Shown: positions 1-6,449, counted from the stretch's first letter. The stretch is 16,269 bases of DNA from an uncultured Collinsella sp. (GCA_902494605.1 CABUUG010000029.1:1-16269); one strand, 5' to 3'. Made by a program: numbers and translations. Notes: generated by a model from the letters alone, not told the origin.

Positions 1-333
1 ATCGCCCCAGCGATCGCAACGATTCTCGTCACCGGCATTCCGCCCATCGGCATGGCCGACGCCTGGGTCTGCTTTGCCTTCGTGGGACTGTTCCTCAACA
101 TCGTCGACTCGCTCGTCAAGCCGTTCCTGACGGTCATCTCGCTGCCGCTCACTATTATCACGCTTGGTATTTTTCAGCTCGTAGTCAACAGCTTTATGCT
201 CGAGCTGGCCAGCTACCTGTCGGTCAATCTGCTGGGCGCGGGTATCTCCATTGCCGGCTTTGGATCGGCCTTTATGGGCAGCATCCTGATATCCATCATG
301 CGCAGCATTCTCGACAGCGTCGCCAGGAACTAA
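1..333 (+). CDS. Phage holin family (four-helix) membrane protein, 5' end missing
   Basis: The reading frame is open from base 1, so the true start lies to the left; the first in-window ATG (base 52) is not a convincing start. The visible part is almost wholly hydrophobic, with about three membrane helices. It carries the hallmark pattern of the family Pfam calls 'Mycobacterial 4 TMS phage holin' (PF04020): a VDSLVKPFLTVISLPLTIITLG-like stretch in which a polar N/D-x-x-x-KP turn precedes an LPLT-LG helix, then a VNSFML helix. Proteins of this family are common, short (about 110-120 residues) chromosomal inner-membrane proteins. Despite the name there is no phage context here. Their molecular function is not established. 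A strong hairpin follows 36 bases after the stop. Confidence 0.8.
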   Translation: MAPAIATILVTGIPPIGMADAWVCFAFVGLFLNIVDSLVKPFLTVISLPLTIITLGIFQLVVNSFMLELASYLSVNLLGAGISIAGFGSAFMGSILISIMRSILDSVARN

Positions 334-369
334 AGCGACCGGATACGGACCGCCACAACACGCCAAAAG

Positions 370-400
370 AAGGCCGTCCATCGCAACGATGGGCGGCCTT
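370..400 (+). terminator. Hairpin terminator after the holin-family gene
   Basis: Arms 370-383 and 387-400 pair over 14 bp with a single G-T wobble around a CAA loop. The left arm is preceded by AAAA and the right arm ends in CTT followed by GTCATTT, so the U-tract on the plus strand is weak. The position directly after the stop at 333 supports a terminator role for the plus-strand gene. Confidence 0.7.
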
Positions 401-434
401 GTCATTTGCCAAGCCTCAGGGGCAAGAAAATCTA

Positions 435-459
435 CCATTTCTGCCCCGTCCCCAAATGG
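435..459. repeat. Small stem-loop with GCCCCGTCCC loop (dispersed repeat, copy A)
   Basis: CCATTT (435-440) and AAATGG (454-459) pair around a 13-base loop CTGCCCCGTCCCC. The element sits just after the stop of the Rrf2 gene (minus strand). A second, longer stem-loop with nearly the same loop is at 7391-7425. A competing pairing is GGGGCA (418-423) with TGCCCC (442-447). Confidence 0.5.
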
Positions 460-468
460 CAGGTGGAG

Positions 469-897
469 CTAGATGACGTAGTCGTAGCCCTCGTTGGGGG
501 CGACGAGTGCATCGAGCGTCACGCCGTCGAGGTAGCCGTTGATGAGCTTGTCCAGGTTCTTCCACACGTCGAGTGTGGGACACTCATCCGAACGTGAACA
601 GCCCTTGCAGTCGCCGTCCAGGCATGCGACCGGCGCCAGGCTGCCCTCGGTCAGGCGTAAGATCTCGCCCACCGTGTACTGCTCGGGCGGGCGCGTGAGC
701 ACATAGCCACCGCCCTTGCCACGCATGCCCGAAAGCATGTTGGCGCGCACGAGCGTAGCCAAGATGTTCTCCAGATATTTCTCGGAAATCCCCTGTCGCG
801 CCGCGATCTCTTTGAGCGGGATGCGACCGGCCGCCTGGTGCTCGGCCAGATCGACCATAACGCGCAGGGCATATCTGCCCTTTGTGGAAACCAACAT
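469..897 (-). CDS. Rrf2 family transcriptional regulator (IscR/CymR type)
   Basis: 142 residues, the usual length of the family. The N-terminus opens with the typical Rrf2 pattern (STKGRYALRVMVDLA), followed by a winged helix-turn-helix at about residues 26-67 (ISEKYLENILATL; RGKGGGYVL). Residues 92-106 hold four cysteines (C92, C97, C100, C106) where IscR binds a [2Fe-2S] cluster through three cysteines and a histidine. This suggests a cluster-binding or thiol-sensing regulator, but a CymR-like cysteine-responsive role is also possible. It is transcribed away from cysK, and a dyad lies in the cysK promoter, so cysK is the likely target. The ATG start gives the expected N-terminus, although the ribosome site (AAAGG) is about 11 bases upstream, which is long. 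Confidence 0.9.
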   Translation of the reverse strand: MLVSTKGRYALRVMVDLAEHQAAGRIPLKEIAARQGISEKYLENILATLVRANMLSGMRGKGGGYVLTRPPEQYTVGEILRLTEGSLAPVACLDGDCKGCSRSDECPTLDVWKNLDKLINGYLDGVTLDALVAPNEGYDYVI

Positions 898-933
898 ATA
901 TATTGCTGCCTTTCGGTCTTTTAATCCGTAGAA

Positions 934-961
934 ATTCTAGCCGAAATATTGGTTTTGAAAA
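934..961 (-). promoter_or_regulatory. Probable promoter of the Rrf2 regulator gene
   Basis: On the minus strand, TTTTCA (956-961) and TAGAAT (934-939) are 16 bp apart. This puts transcription start near 927, about 30 bases before the ATG at 897. It is the best sigma-70-like match in the intergenic region on this strand. Confidence 0.45.
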
Positions 962-1014
962 TACCCATTCCCGTCAAGACGCTTAATCGACTCGTAATAA
1001 TCTCCTATTTCCTA

Positions 1015-1043
1015 TTGCATTACTAGGCTTTAGTGCCTACTAT
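1015..1043 (+). promoter_or_regulatory. cysK promoter with operator-like dyad in the spacer
   Basis: TTGCAT (1015-1020) and TACTAT (1038-1043) are separated by 17 bp, a near-ideal sigma-70-type promoter. A dyad, TAGGC (1024-1028) N6 GCCTA (1035-1039), fills the spacer and enters the -10 box. It extends outward with TA at 1021-1022 matching TA at 1041-1042. A protein bound there would block RNA polymerase. The divergent Rrf2 regulator is the obvious candidate (inference). Confidence 0.65.
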
Positions 1044-1050
1044 GCTTGCC

Positions 1051-1118
1051 AACAGCAAAACGAACAACCCATAAGGTTTGTGGGTTTCGCTGTTACACAC
1101 ACCGTAAAACCACACGGT
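1051..1118 (+). promoter_or_regulatory. Structured 5' leader of cysK
   Basis: The predicted start near 1050 leaves a leader of about 100 bases. AACAGC (1051-1056) can pair with GCTGTT (1089-1094), enclosing AACCCA (1066-1071) paired with TGGGTT (1081-1086). A second small hairpin is ACCGT (1101-1105) with ACGGT (1114-1118). I do not recognise a known riboswitch or T-box. The cysK ribosome site GGAGG is at 1140-1144, six bases before the ATG. Confidence 0.35.
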
Positions 1119-1150
1119 ATCCAGTCATTTGAACACTTTGGAGGTTCACC

Positions 1151-2089
1151 ATGAGCAATGTTTACACGTCCATCGATCAGCTTATCGGCCACACCCCGCT
1201 TCTGGAGCTCACTCACTTTGAGGCCGATGAGGACCTCAAGGCCCGCGTGCTCGTCAAGCTGGAATACTTCAACCCCGCCGGGTCCGTTAAAGACCGCGTC
1301 GCCAAGAACATGATCGACGAGGCCGAGAAGACCGGCAAGCTCGTGCGCGGTGGCGACTACACCATCATCGAGCCCACGAGCGGCAACACCGGCGTCGGCA
1401 TCGCCTCGGTGGCGGCGGCTCGCGGCTACAAGGTGATCATTACCATGCCCGAGACTATGTCCGTCGAGCGTCGCAAGCTTATGCAGGCATATGGCGCACA
1501 GCTCGTGCTCACCGACGGGTCCAAGGGCATGAAGGGCGCCATCGCCAAGGCCGAGGAGCTGCAGAAGGAGACGCCCAACAGCATTATCGCCGGCCAGTTT
1601 GTGAACCCCGCCAACCCCGCCATCCACAAGGCCACGACCGGCCCCGAGATCTGGGATGACACCGACGGCGAGGTCGATATCTTCGTCGCCGGCGTTGGCA
1701 CCGGCGGCACCGTGACCGGCGTGGGCGAGTTCCTCAAGGAGCAGAACCCCGAGATTCAGGTTGTCGCCGTCGAGCCCGCCACTTCCCCGGTGCTCTCTAA
1801 GGGCCAGGCCGGCCCGCACAAGATCCAGGGCATCGGCGCTGGCTTTGTGCCCGACGTCCTCGATACCCAGGTCTATGACGAGATCATCCCCGTCGAGAAC
1901 GACGACGCCTTTGCCACCGGCCGCGCCGTGGGCCACAAGGAGGGCGTGCTCGTGGGCATTTCGTCCGGCGCCGCCGTGTGGGCCGCGCTGCAGCTGGCCA
2001 AGCGCCCCGAGAACGAGGGTAAGACCATCGTGGCGCTGCTCGCCGACACCGGCGAGCGTTACCTGTCCACGGCGCTCTTCCAGGACTAA
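1151..2089 (+). CDS. cysK: Cysteine synthase A (O-acetylserine sulfhydrylase)
   Basis: 312 residues, typical for CysK. This PLP enzyme makes L-cysteine and acetate from O-acetylserine and sulfide in the cytoplasm. The PLP lysine is K47 in NPAGSVKDR. The substrate-binding loop PTSGNTG is at 75-81 and the phosphate-binding loop GTGGTVTG at 183-190; an SSGAA segment near the C-terminus completes the PLP site. The ARGYKVIITMPETMSVERRK segment resembles CysK more than CysM or cystathionine beta-synthase. GGAGG six bases upstream fixes the ATG. The gene is monocistronic by layout: its own promoter at 1015-1043 and a terminator at 2203-2241. Control by the divergent Rrf2 protein is inferred from the promoter dyad. 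Confidence 0.95.
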   Translation: MSNVYTSIDQLIGHTPLLELTHFEADEDLKARVLVKLEYFNPAGSVKDRVAKNMIDEAEKTGKLVRGGDYTIIEPTSGNTGVGIASVAAARGYKVIITMPETMSVERRKLMQAYGAQLVLTDGSKGMKGAIAKAEELQKETPNSIIAGQFVNPANPAIHKATTGPEIWDDTDGEVDIFVAGVGTGGTVTGVGEFLKEQNPEIQVVAVEPATSPVLSKGQAGPHKIQGIGAGFVPDVLDTQVYDEIIPVENDDAFATGRAVGHKEGVLVGISSGAAVWAALQLAKRPENEGKTIVALLADTGERYLSTALFQD

Positions 2090-2189
2090 GGGCCTGTCGC
2101 CCATAGGTTGAGCCCACGGACGAGCCGGTCTCCTCTCTCCCGGCAGTCTGAGCCCATCCAATCAGGGTGTCCCACGAGACGCCCGAACT

Positions 2190-2198
2190 TGCTACAAT
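2190..2198 (+). promoter_or_regulatory. Extended -10 promoter-like site upstream of mnmA
   Basis: TG-C-TACAAT (2190-2198) matches an extended -10 element; no good -35 is seen 17 bp upstream. Predicted transcription start near 2205 falls inside the left arm of the 2203-2241 terminator hairpin. Either transcripts start inside the hairpin, or this is a chance match and the hairpin belongs only to cysK. Confidence 0.35.
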
Positions 2199-2202
2199 GT
2201 CT

Positions 2203-2241
2203 GCGGCGCGGAACCAGCCTCCCGCGCCGCTTTTCTTTTTT
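2203..2241 (+). terminator. Strong intrinsic terminator after cysK, before mnmA
   Basis: GCGGCGCGG (2203-2211) pairs perfectly with CCGCGCCGC (2222-2230). The run TTTTCTTTTTT (2231-2241) follows at once. This is a textbook rho-independent terminator on the plus strand. It lies 30 bases before the mnmA start, so it could also attenuate mnmA. Confidence 0.85.
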
Positions 2242-2270
2242 GGCCACATGCCACCAAGGAGAACCTCCCC

Positions 2271-3371
2271 ATGCACAACAAGCGCGTACTCGTCGCCATG
2301 AGCGGCGGCGTCGATTCCAGCGTGACCGCGTACCTGCTCAAAAGCCAGGGCTACAAATGCGTCGGCGCCACCATGCGCCTCACCTGCCCCGCGCCCGATC
2401 CCGTCACGGGCATGAGTAAGGTCGACCGCGACATCGCCGATGCGAAGGCCGTCGCCGAGCGTCTGGGGATACCCCACCATGTGCTCGACTTGCAGCAGAC
2501 CTTCGACCACAGCGTTATCGAGCGCTTTGTGAACGCCTACCAGGAGGGGCTGACGCCCAACCCGTGCATCATCTGCAACCGCCACATAAAGTTTGGCGCG
2601 TTGCTCGGTGCGGCGCTGGACATGGGCTGCGACTACATCGCAACGGGTCATTACGCCAAAACAAGCCAAACAGTAGACGGCACCTGGCAGCTGCATCGCG
2701 GCGAAGATCCCAAAAAGGACCAGAGCTACTTTTTATATTCGCTTACGCAGGAGCGCCTGGCGCACACGATCTTTCCGCTGGCAGGCCTAGACAAAGAGCG
2801 CGACGTGCGCCGCATAGCCGCCGAGCAAGGCTTTACCAACGCCCAGAAGGCCGAAAGCGAGGACATCTGCTTTATTCCAGACGGTGACTACGCGGGCTAT
2901 ATCGAGCGCCGCTGTGGACATCCCGCTGCACCGGGCGACATTGTGTGGCGCGACGGCAGCGTGGTCGGACGCCATAACGGCGCGTTGCGCTATACCATCG
3001 GCCAGCGCAAGGGCTTGGGCGTCGCGATGGCGCATCCCGTGTATGTGACGGGCGTCGACACCGCCAACAACACCGTGCATCTGGGCGAGGCCGAGGACCT
3101 AACGGCCACAGCACTCACGGCCGACGACTGGATCTGGAGCGCCCCTGCCGACCGCATGGAGGCAGAACTCGATGCCGGCGGCATTCGCGTGGGCGCCAAG
3201 TACCGCTACCGTCAGAAAGACCAGGCAGCAACCCTTACGCGCGGCGAAGACGGGCAAATGCTGCTAACTTTTGACGAGCCGCAGCGAGCCATCGCCCCCG
3301 GCCAGGCAGTCGTTGCCTACCGCGGCGACGTCGTCTTGGGCGGCGGCACGGTGACCGGCGCACTTAAGTAG
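2271..3371 (+). CDS. mnmA: tRNA-specific 2-thiouridylase MnmA
   Basis: 366 residues, full length. MnmA activates U34 of Lys, Glu and Gln tRNAs with ATP and adds sulfur from a persulfide carrier to form 2-thiouridine. The ATP PP-loop SGGVDSS is at 11-17. Catalytic cysteines are C99 in NPCIIC (C102 is the second cysteine of that motif) and C200 in SEDICFIP. Other family signatures are TGHYA (125-129), KKDQSYFL (148-155) and RYTIGQRKGLG further on. The ribosome site AAGGAG lies about 10 bases before the ATG. No cysteine desulfurase is adjacent in the window, but the neighbour cysK makes the cysteine such an enzyme would use. Confidence 0.97.
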   Translation: MHNKRVLVAMSGGVDSSVTAYLLKSQGYKCVGATMRLTCPAPDPVTGMSKVDRDIADAKAVAERLGIPHHVLDLQQTFDHSVIERFVNAYQEGLTPNPCIICNRHIKFGALLGAALDMGCDYIATGHYAKTSQTVDGTWQLHRGEDPKKDQSYFLYSLTQERLAHTIFPLAGLDKERDVRRIAAEQGFTNAQKAESEDICFIPDGDYAGYIERRCGHPAAPGDIVWRDGSVVGRHNGALRYTIGQRKGLGVAMAHPVYVTGVDTANNTVHLGEAEDLTATALTADDWIWSAPADRMEAELDAGGIRVGAKYRYRQKDQAATLTRGEDGQMLLTFDEPQRAIAPGQAVVAYRGDVVLGGGTVTGALK

Positions 3372-3389
3372 CCCCATCCCCTTCATAAA

Positions 3390-3452
3390 TTGCGGTGAAA
3401 TAGGGGCTGTTTAAGCGTTTAAAACCGCCCAACAGTCCCTATTTCACCGCAA
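3390..3452. repeat. Long inverted repeat (22-bp arms) between convergent genes
   Basis: Arms 3390-3411 and 3431-3452 are complementary over 22 bp with one wobble; the core is GCGGTGAAATAGGG facing CCCTATTTCACCGC. The 19-base loop itself holds a small palindrome (TTTAAGCGTTTAAA, partly in the arm). There is no T-run on either side, so it is not a classic terminator. The size and symmetry resemble repetitive extragenic palindromes. No second copy is in the window. Confidence 0.75.
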
Positions 3453-3466
3453 CTTAGAGAGGACGA

Positions 3467-3501
3467 CCTCGGTCGGTACGGTACTACTGTATCAGCCGAG
3501 G
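3467..3501. other. Second hairpin in the mnmA/M42 convergent gap
   Basis: CCTCGG (3467-3472) pairs with CCGAGG (3496-3501). The stem extends inward to about 13 bp with two wobbles and one mismatch. It sits between the convergent mnmA and peptidase genes and could end transcription from either side, but no T-tract follows in either direction. Confidence 0.4.
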
Positions 3502-3512
3502 CCGCTGCATCG

Positions 3513-4556
3513 TTAGCGCTGTACGTAGGCTCGGACCAGCTCGTAGGTGTTGCGCACGCCGTCCATGTGGCTGCGCTCGTAGTTGTGGCTCGCGTACACG
3601 CCGGGGCCGATCAGGCCGTGACGGATGTCGTAGCCGGCCGAGAGCGTGGCCTCAACGTCCGAGCCGTAGTGCGGATACACATCGATGGCGTAATCGAGCT
3701 CCAGCTCGCGCGCGATATTGGACAGTGTGGTCACCAGATCGTAGTTGTAGGGACCACCCGAATCCTTGGCGCAGATCGACACCATGCGCTCGGTGCAGCC
3801 CAGGTCATCGCCCACGCAACCCATGTCAACGCTGATCATCTCGCGCGTGTCGGCCGGCACGAAAGCACCGCCGTGGCCGACCTCCTCGTACACGGTAAAG
3901 AGCAGGGACACCTTGCGCGAAAGCGACACCTCGCCGTCAGCAACAGCGCGGGCCAGACCCAGCAGAATCGACGCGGACAGCTTGTCATCAAGGAAGCGGC
4001 TCTTGATGTAGCCGCTCTCCGTCACCGTGGTACGCGGATCCATAGCGATGATGTCGCCGGTCTGAATGCCCAGCTCAAGTACGTCGTCCTTGCTGTCGAC
4101 ATTCTCATCGAGCAGGATTTCCATGTTCTTCTCGATGGTCTTGACCGGCTCGTCGGCCACGTGCGCCGAAGGCTCGGTGTTGAGAACCACGCCCGTGTAC
4201 ACATTGCCGTCACGCGTGTAGACGGTGCAGTTCTCGCCATCGGCCGTAGGCCACTGGTGCCCACCAAGCGTCGTGGGACGCAGGCGGCCATTGTCCTTAA
4301 TGGAGCGCACCATGGCGCCCAGGGTATCGACATGGCTCGCCAACACGAGCGGCTCGCCCTCGCCGCCAAGCTCAACCAGTACGTTGCCCTTATTGGAACG
4401 CTCGGGGCCAAAGCCCATATCACGCAACGTTTCCATTAGATAATCAGTCGCCGCACGGGTATAGCCCGTAGGCGAAGCAATAGAAGTCAGCGTCTTAAGC
4501 TGTCCCGCGATATAGGAGAGCGTCTCCTCTAGAGAAGCATCGATTACAGAAGCCAT
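3513..4556 (-). CDS. M42 family metallo-aminopeptidase
   Basis: 347 residues, normal for M42 (glutamyl aminopeptidase/PepA or TET type), cytosolic di-metal enzymes that trim N-terminal residues from peptides. All expected residues are visible: H75 and D77 in ASHVDT, the bridging aspartate D190 in SRFLDDKLSA, catalytic base and metal ligand E224/E225 in YEEVGHGG, D244 in SVDMG and H324 in ASHNYERSH. Three close ATGs exist. I chose the third (4556) because GGAAGG lies six bases before it, while the ribosome site would touch or overlap the others (4562, 4574). The gene stands alone. Substrate preference cannot be read from sequence; endoglucanase annotations of this family are historical errors. 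Confidence 0.92.
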   Translation of the reverse strand: MASVIDASLEETLSYIAGQLKTLTSIASPTGYTRAATDYLMETLRDMGFGPERSNKGNVLVELGGEGEPLVLASHVDTLGAMVRSIKDNGRLRPTTLGGHQWPTADGENCTVYTRDGNVYTGVVLNTEPSAHVADEPVKTIEKNMEILLDENVDSKDDVLELGIQTGDIIAMDPRTTVTESGYIKSRFLDDKLSASILLGLARAVADGEVSLSRKVSLLFTVYEEVGHGGAFVPADTREMISVDMGCVGDDLGCTERMVSICAKDSGGPYNYDLVTTLSNIARELELDYAIDVYPHYGSDVEATLSAGYDIRHGLIGPGVYASHNYERSHMDGVRNTYELVRAYVQR

Positions 4557-4589
4557 GTGCATCCTTCCAAGCAAAACTAAGACCGAGTC

Positions 4590-4672
4590 CCGATTTTAAC
4601 CGTTCTGCACGCGCAAGGCTCTGGGAGCCGAGCCACCTCCAGACGTCCTCCCGCCGATTTTACGCACGCGCA
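4590..4672. repeat. Diverged direct repeat upstream of the M42 gene
   Basis: CCGATTTTA plus GCACGCGCA occurs twice: 4590-4598 with 4607-4615, and 4654-4662 with 4664-4672. The second copy has 1 instead of 8 bases between the two blocks. On the minus strand each block gives TAAAATCGG, a possible -10 region for the M42 gene. Confidence 0.35.
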
Positions 4673-4767
4673 CGGCTTACAATCCCAATCTTGCATAAAT
4701 CCTATCGGTATCTGCATAGAAATGAGGAATCTTTTTGCTTCGTCTCAGGGTACCCCACCTTGGGCCG

Positions 4768-4999
4768 TGCAAAAAACGGAGTATTCAGCACCGTGGGCCC
4801 CAACGACCCCATCGCGAACGACAAAACGACGCGGTTACAGCAGTGTTGCAGGTCGTCGCAAAGCAAAAACTCAGTAACAACCCCCTCCACTCATCGATAG
4901 CCCGCCCACAATGGCTGTCGATGGGCGCCTGCGGACCACTACGGGCCATTCAAAACGTTATGCATTCTTAAGAGCTTGCTGAATACTCCCAAAAATGCA
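4768..4999. repeat. MITE-like element with about 23-bp inverted terminal repeats
   Basis: The ends 4768-4790 and 4977-4999 are inverted copies: a 13-bp perfect block (TGCTGAATACTCC and its complement at 4778-4790), a 6-base A/T-rich segment that differs, and TGCA at both outer edges. About 186 bp lie between. Inside is a hairpin, 4892-4902 with 4913-4923 (11 bp, one wobble). There is no open frame for a transposase and no clear target duplication at the borders. It could be a miniature mobile element, a structured RNA gene or a pair of regulatory sites. Confidence 0.5.
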
Positions 5000-5075
5000 C
5001 GCTGGGAAGTACACCACCTATCCGCAGCGGGCAGCATGCCTTGGTTTTGCCCATCTCGGGGCATCGACGAGGCAC

Positions 5076-5106
5076 AAAAAGCCCCGCCGCGCGTAGCGCG
5101 GCGGGG
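5076..5106 (-). terminator. Intrinsic terminator of the fucO-like gene
   Basis: CCCCGCCGCGC (5082-5092) and GCGCGGCGGGG (5096-5106) form a perfect 11-bp stem with a three-base loop. On the minus strand it is followed by C and then TTTTT (5076-5080), the right order for terminating the gene whose stop is at 5161. Confidence 0.88.
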
Positions 5107-5160
5107 TCAGCGGCAAGTCAAAAGACCATACGCCTACAGGCGAAAGAACACCAAACTAGG

Positions 5161-6327
5161 CTAGGCAGCCGGGCAGATCTTCTTGAAGAGCTCGATGACG
5201 TCGTCGAGCGTCGCCTCGCGCGGGTTACCCGGGAAGCAGGCGTCGGCCATGGCGTCCTTAGCCAGGACCTCGATCTCGTCAGCCTTCATGGCCTCGCAGA
5301 CGTGCGGGATGTTCACGTCGGCGGAAAGCTGCTTGACGGCGGCGATGGCGGCGTCGGCGGCCTCGTCAGTGCTCATGCCCGTGGTGTCAACGCCCATGGC
5401 GACGGCGACCTTGGCCAGGCGCTCGGCGCAAACCGGCTTGTTGAACTCCATGGCAATCGGCAGCAGCATGGCGCAGGCGACGCCGTGCGGGGTGTCGTAG
5501 TGAGCGGACAGGGTGTGAGCCATGGCGTGGTCGATGCCCAGGCCGACATTGGAGAAGCCCATGCCGGCGACATACTGGCCAAGAGCCATGCCCTCGCGGC
5601 CGGAGCCGGGCTGACCGGACTTGGCCTCGGCGACGGAGTCGCGCAAGTTCTCGCTGATCAGCTTAATGGCCTCAAAGTGGAACATATCGGAGAGCTCCCA
5701 AGCGCCCTTGGTGGTGTAGCCCTCGATGGCGTGGGTCAGTGCGTCCATGCCAGTGGAAGCGGTCAGGCCGGCGGGCATGGAAGCCATCATGTCGGGATCG
5801 ACGACAGCAACCTCGGGGGCATCGTTGGTGTCGACGCACACGAACTTGCGGACCTTCTCGGGGTCGGTGATGACGTAGTTGATGGTCACCTCGGCAGCAG
5901 TACCGGCGGTCGTCGGCACAGCGATGGTGAACACGGCGTGGTTCTTAGTGGGAGCAACGCCCTCGAGGCTGCGGACATCGGCGAACTCGGGGTTGTTGAT
6001 AATAATGCCGATGGCCTTGGCGGTGTCCATGGAGGAGCCGCCACCGATGGTCACGATAGCGTCAGCCTCGGCGGCCTTGAAGGCCTCGACGCCGTCCTTG
6101 ACGTTCTGGATAGTGGGGTTGGGCTTGATCTCGGAGTAGAGGCTCCAAGCGATGCCGGCGGCGTCGAGCTCGTCGGTCACCTTAGCGGTAACGCCAAACT
6201 TAACCAGATCGGGGTCGGAGCAGACGAAGATCTTCTTGTAGCCGCGACGCTGGAGCTCGCCGGGGATCTCCTTGATGGCGCCGGAACCATGATAAGAGAT
6301 GGTATTGAGAACGAAACGATTAGCCAT
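5161..6327 (-). CDS. fucO: Iron-containing alcohol dehydrogenase, lactaldehyde reductase-like
   Basis: 388 residues, the usual length of group III alcohol dehydrogenases. The NAD-binding GGGSxxD is at 95-101. Metal ligands are D195 and H199 (MDALTHAIEG), H267 (DHAMAH) and H281 (TPHG). Long stretches match what I know of E. coli FucO (NNPEFADVRSLEG; PTTAGTAAEVTINYVITD; GQYVAGMGFSNVGLG), which reduces L-lactaldehyde to 1,2-propanediol with NADH in fucose and rhamnose fermentation. No fucose or rhamnose genes are nearby, so the real substrate could be another aldehyde or diol. GGGAGG lies just upstream of the ATG. It is a single-gene unit with its own promoter region and terminator, and an operator-like site about 100 bp upstream. 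Confidence 0.85.
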   Translation of the reverse strand: MANRFVLNTISYHGSGAIKEIPGELQRRGYKKIFVCSDPDLVKFGVTAKVTDELDAAGIAWSLYSEIKPNPTIQNVKDGVEAFKAAEADAIVTIGGGSSMDTAKAIGIIINNPEFADVRSLEGVAPTKNHAVFTIAVPTTAGTAAEVTINYVITDPEKVRKFVCVDTNDAPEVAVVDPDMMASMPAGLTASTGMDALTHAIEGYTTKGAWELSDMFHFEAIKLISENLRDSVAEAKSGQPGSGREGMALGQYVAGMGFSNVGLGIDHAMAHTLSAHYDTPHGVACAMLLPIAMEFNKPVCAERLAKVAVAMGVDTTGMSTDEAADAAIAAVKQLSADVNIPHVCEAMKADEIEVLAKDAMADACFPGNPREATLDDVIELFKKICPAA

Positions 6328-6346
6328 TGATAGCCTCCCATCGTGT

Positions 6347-6399
6347 GCGGGGCATCCATTACGCCCCGCGCTATAAGTCCCATCCTAACGCTTTTGAAA
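6347..6399 (-). promoter_or_regulatory. Probable fucO promoter and 5' leader hairpin
   Basis: On the minus strand, TTATAG (6371-6376) is a fair -10 and TTTCAA (6394-6399) a weak -35 at 17 bp. Transcription would start near 6364, placing a perfect 7-bp hairpin, GCGGGGC with GCCCCGC (6347-6353 and 6363-6369), at the very 5' end of the mRNA, just ahead of the ribosome site. Confidence 0.45.
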
Positions 6400-6426
6400 C
6401 AAAAAACGCGTGAGAACGTCAAAGGT

Positions 6427-6442
6427 GTTAAAGCGTTTCAAC
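6427..6442. promoter_or_regulatory. LacI-family/cre-like operator candidate upstream of fucO
   Basis: GTTAAAGCGTTTCAAC is an imperfect palindrome centred on CG (6 of 8 pairs), the layout of LacI/CcpA family operators. It deviates from the strict cre consensus. The core AAAGCGTT recurs inverted at 6387-6394 beside the -35, and AAAGCGTTT recurs at 12660-12668 upstream of the AraC gene. Confidence 0.35.
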
Positions 6443-6449
6443 AGATGAT

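Larger units (their letters stand above)
4557..5160. other. 604-bp intergenic region with repeats, no convincing gene
   Basis: Short open frames at 4691-4900 (plus) and 4702-4890 (minus) lack ribosome sites and overlap the repeat structures, so I reject both. Contents seen: a diverged direct repeat (4590-4615 and 4654-4672), a plus-strand TACAAT (4678-4683) with no gene after it, the inverted-repeat element at 4768-4999, and the fucO terminator at 5076-5106. The promoter of the M42 gene should be here, but I could not pick one with confidence. Confidence 0.6.

Noticed and set aside
1..333. Prophage, suggested by the holin-family gene
   Set aside because: No other phage gene is nearby; this family is mostly chromosomal despite its name.
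1051..1118. T-box or riboswitch in the cysK leader
   Set aside because: Only two small hairpins; no T-box consensus and no terminator/antiterminator pair seen.
1040..2161. 373-residue minus-strand frame over cysK
   Set aside because: Antisense shadow of cysK with no recognisable domain.
3567..4439. 290-residue plus-strand frame over the M42 peptidase
   Set aside because: Antisense shadow; the peptidase on the minus strand has all catalytic residues.
4691..4900. Small frames in the 4557-5160 gap (plus 4691-4900, minus 4702-4890)
   Set aside because: No ribosome site, no recognisable sequence, and overlap with the inverted-repeat element.
5041..6330. 429-residue plus-strand frame over the fucO region
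   Set aside because: Antisense shadow of a clear full-length alcohol dehydrogenase; composition (G, V, D, H, L rich) is typical of the reverse strand of a high-GC gene.
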